64,000 nucleotides of DNA from Acinetobacter nosocomialis NIPH 2119 (GTDB lineage: Bacteria; Pseudomonadota; Gammaproteobacteria; Pseudomonadales; Moraxellaceae). The position numbers and the translations under genes were made by a program. Below, in pieces: positions 63,401-64,000 of this stretch; position 1 is the stretch's first letter; each line of letters begins with the position of its first letter. The DNA is taken from positions 385,556 to 449,555 of the forward strand of contig NZ_KB849239.1 in NCBI RefSeq assembly GCF_000368085.1, read 5' to 3'. The notes under the pieces are model-generated. The model did no database searches and was not told the origin of the DNA. It worked only from the letters and a program-made list of their open reading frames with translations.

Positions 63401-64000
63401 AAAAAGGGCAAATGATCCAACGCGGAACATTAAAACCGCTTACATTAGCCATTACAGATCAAATCAATAACCAGTTAGGATTTATTCAAAGTCCAATGGC
63501 ACTTTATATTACAGCAGGTAGCTTAAATAATCAGGGCGGTCAGTTAAGTTCTGCAGCGGATCATGATCTACAGCTTGATGTGGCGGGTTTACTCGATAAC
63601 AGCCAATCAGGTCAAATTTATGCAGGTATGAACAATAATATTCATGCTGGTTCTATCAATAACAGTATGGCTGGGCAAATCTCTGCACAAAATGCATTAA
63701 CCTTGACCAGTTTGGGGCTCATCAATAACCAGTCTGGAAAAATCGTTGCCAATGCCGATGTTGGTATTCGGTCAGAAGGACTGGATAACACCAGTGGTCA
63801 GATTGGTTCGGTACAGGCTGGATTAACACTAGATGTTGGTAAAGGGAAACTTACGAACCAGTCGGGTTCTTTACAGGCAGATAAAAATATTGAGATCAAG
63901 GCCGATCAATTAAAAACTCAAGCAGGTTTAATCAGTGCTCAAGGCATAATCCAGGCACAGATCAATCAGGATATTGATAACAGTTCAGGACAGATTGTTG
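60427..64000 (+). CDS. Large two-partner secretion exoprotein, CdiA/FHA-type (partial, runs off window)
   Basis: The frame opens with GTG at 60427 and stays open to the window edge (1,191 codons). It begins with an extended signal peptide region (NKNRYRIIFSHARGMFIAVA...) and a hydrophobic segment ending SLPMSSVAET, then a TPS secretion domain with VVIANPSGLICDGCGVINAD. It continues into haemagglutinin repeats of the NNxGG / NSQGQI type. The C-terminal toxin and any immunity gene are beyond the window, so contact-dependent inhibition is inferred from the transporter-first order and the ESPR. An adhesin of FhaB type is the alternative. Translation depends on the weak upstream motif GTGAGAC. Confidence 0.85.
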   Translation, partial: MNKNRYRIIFSHARGMFIAVAEIVKSKTKQAGQSQGVSGTDSTTVSVLPIHYKKLNPLNFAVIGCLGALVISLPMSSVAETQISADKGAPTSQQPTILNSANGTTQVNIQTPSAGGVSRNTYTQFDVGQEGAILNNSRNNTQTQLGGWVQGNPWLAKGEAKVILNEVNSNNPSQLKGYIEVAGKQAQVVIANPSGLICDGCGVINADRFTLTTGQAVMNQGYLESFRVRKGQVTIEGKGLNGSLTPYTDIYARALKVNAGLYANELNMVLGQNDIQVKDQVALQITATTGPTTTPPPNFALDVGQLGGMYAGKIFLVGTEQGLGVRNAGTINSTQGTLTLNANGDLVNNGNLIANKDQVQLKAQNIQNTGNVSSATSQISIESQSLDNSGLISSADELRLNQQNSLSNSGTLNAARLVIDAGSLKNSGSIEQTGLQGLDLKSGSMTNLGGKIGVAKSNTSGGTAGNSSGNTGSTVIVPRAPVDSAKDGGSLGVVSPIDTTPKTYDIGFIHVSGVLGNDQGTIIAHGGVDVESQNGLDNQGGQLNLGTVTIKGSNFNNDLGQLNVKQADIQTLDFTNQQGQFASSSTLKIQSQNAYNQSGKIQSIGQLDLAIGSELNNNKGYIASSDNVQVSAGDLSNQFGVIYSENQSVNIKANQAIDNTEGFIQAKTDLNLNSQALNNTSGHIIGNQIQQQHGTVNNSQGAIIAKQNLNSTAQQFDNDQGQLQATTVQLQHDQLKNTGGIYADKDLTVTGKDIQNSGSFAAGENVKITSSALEHAQNGLIAAGLDREGKLADTGMLTINVDRADLHGQTFAGGNIQVDATRTINAAQGQLQSKTIALNAGTDISTQAATVVAQDQLKLTSQNLINNQQGQLNSQDIILSAQQLDNSQGKIQHTGNNEFTLNFVNGLNNKSGEISSNAVLMQLNTSILNNEAGQIIHSGNQQLNINSNQLQGVQGKILSNGQLVLATEQAILDGAITSADQINITAYNLSHQKGQMIQRGTLKPLTLAITDQINNQLGFIQSPMALYITAGSLNNQGGQLSSAADHDLQLDVAGLLDNSQSGQIYAGMNNNIHAGSINNSMAGQISAQNALTLTSLGLINNQSGKIVANADVGIRSEGLDNTSGQIGSVQAGLTLDVGKGKLTNQSGSLQADKNIEIKADQLKTQAGLISAQGIIQAQINQDIDNSSGQIV

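Noticed and set aside
1..64000. CRISPR arrays, prophage or integron structures
   Set aside because: No regularly spaced repeats, phage structural genes or integrase were seen in the window.

Overview
The window reads as a chromosomal segment of a gammaproteobacterium of the genus Acinetobacter, probably the A. calcoaceticus-baumannii group. The basis is the AT-rich DNA and several Acinetobacter-style arrangements: a TyrA-AroA fusion, a PBP1b gene paired with a TPR lipoprotein (LpoP type), type II secretion genes scattered over the chromosome, and a DUF6670-type protein. Most of it is core genome with short intergenic gaps. No CRISPR array, prophage or rRNA was seen.

Layout. 0-5.5 kb: MocR-type regulator, PhzF-like isomerase, ferredoxin-NADP reductase, TrmO and a MgtC/DUF4010 membrane protein. 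5.8-11.4 kb: a GspE/PilB-type ATPase, a ygiW-qseB-qseC-like stress and two-component block, hemP behind a Fur box, and a Nudix-ThiE fusion. 11.4-16.9 kb: LpoP-like lipoprotein and PBP1b, NAD kinase, YeaC-like protein and YbiB. 17-20.1 kb: dctA with a structured leader, and an acyl-CoA dehydrogenase. 20.1-23.4 kb: the accessory spot, where an intact IS1202-group element with a 5-bp target duplication has split a lipoprotein gene right after its ATG, followed by a Fur-box-controlled siderophore-type esterase. 23.5-27 kb: aromatic amino acid genes pheA and tyrA-aroA. 27-38.4 kb: SUMF1-domain lipoprotein, pepD, rnz, yaaA, thiG/thiS, rpoH, tusA-like gene, cold-shock protein and rhlB. 39-46 kb: gpsA, sixA, gspL-gspM, pyrD, cvpA-purF. 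46-57.9 kb: a degenerate M48-like membrane protein, a possible HolD, ghrB, a BepA-like protease, yqeY-rpsU divergent from tsaD, a DUF815 ATPase, and a patatin phospholipase overlapping a kinase-like gene. 57.9-58.5 kb: a duplicated tRNA-Leu(TAG)/tRNA-Trp(CCA) pair. 58.6-64 kb: a two-partner secretion locus, a CdiB/ShlB-type transporter and the first 1,191 codons of a CdiA/FHA-type exoprotein that runs off the window.

The most unusual signals are: (1) a roughly 100-bp, three-hairpin element present twice (15788-15889 and, inverted, 33637-33738), each time between convergent genes, with compensatory stem changes and conserved ATGGAT/ATGGAA loops; (2) the IS insertion that separates a start codon from its gene; (3) an M48-like protein that has lost its zinc-binding motif; (4) the truncated CdiA-like gene next to duplicated tRNA genes; (5) structured leaders before dctA and tyrA-aroA. 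No wholly new multi-gene system could be demonstrated. The covarying repeat is the best candidate for something undescribed, and its novelty was not tested.
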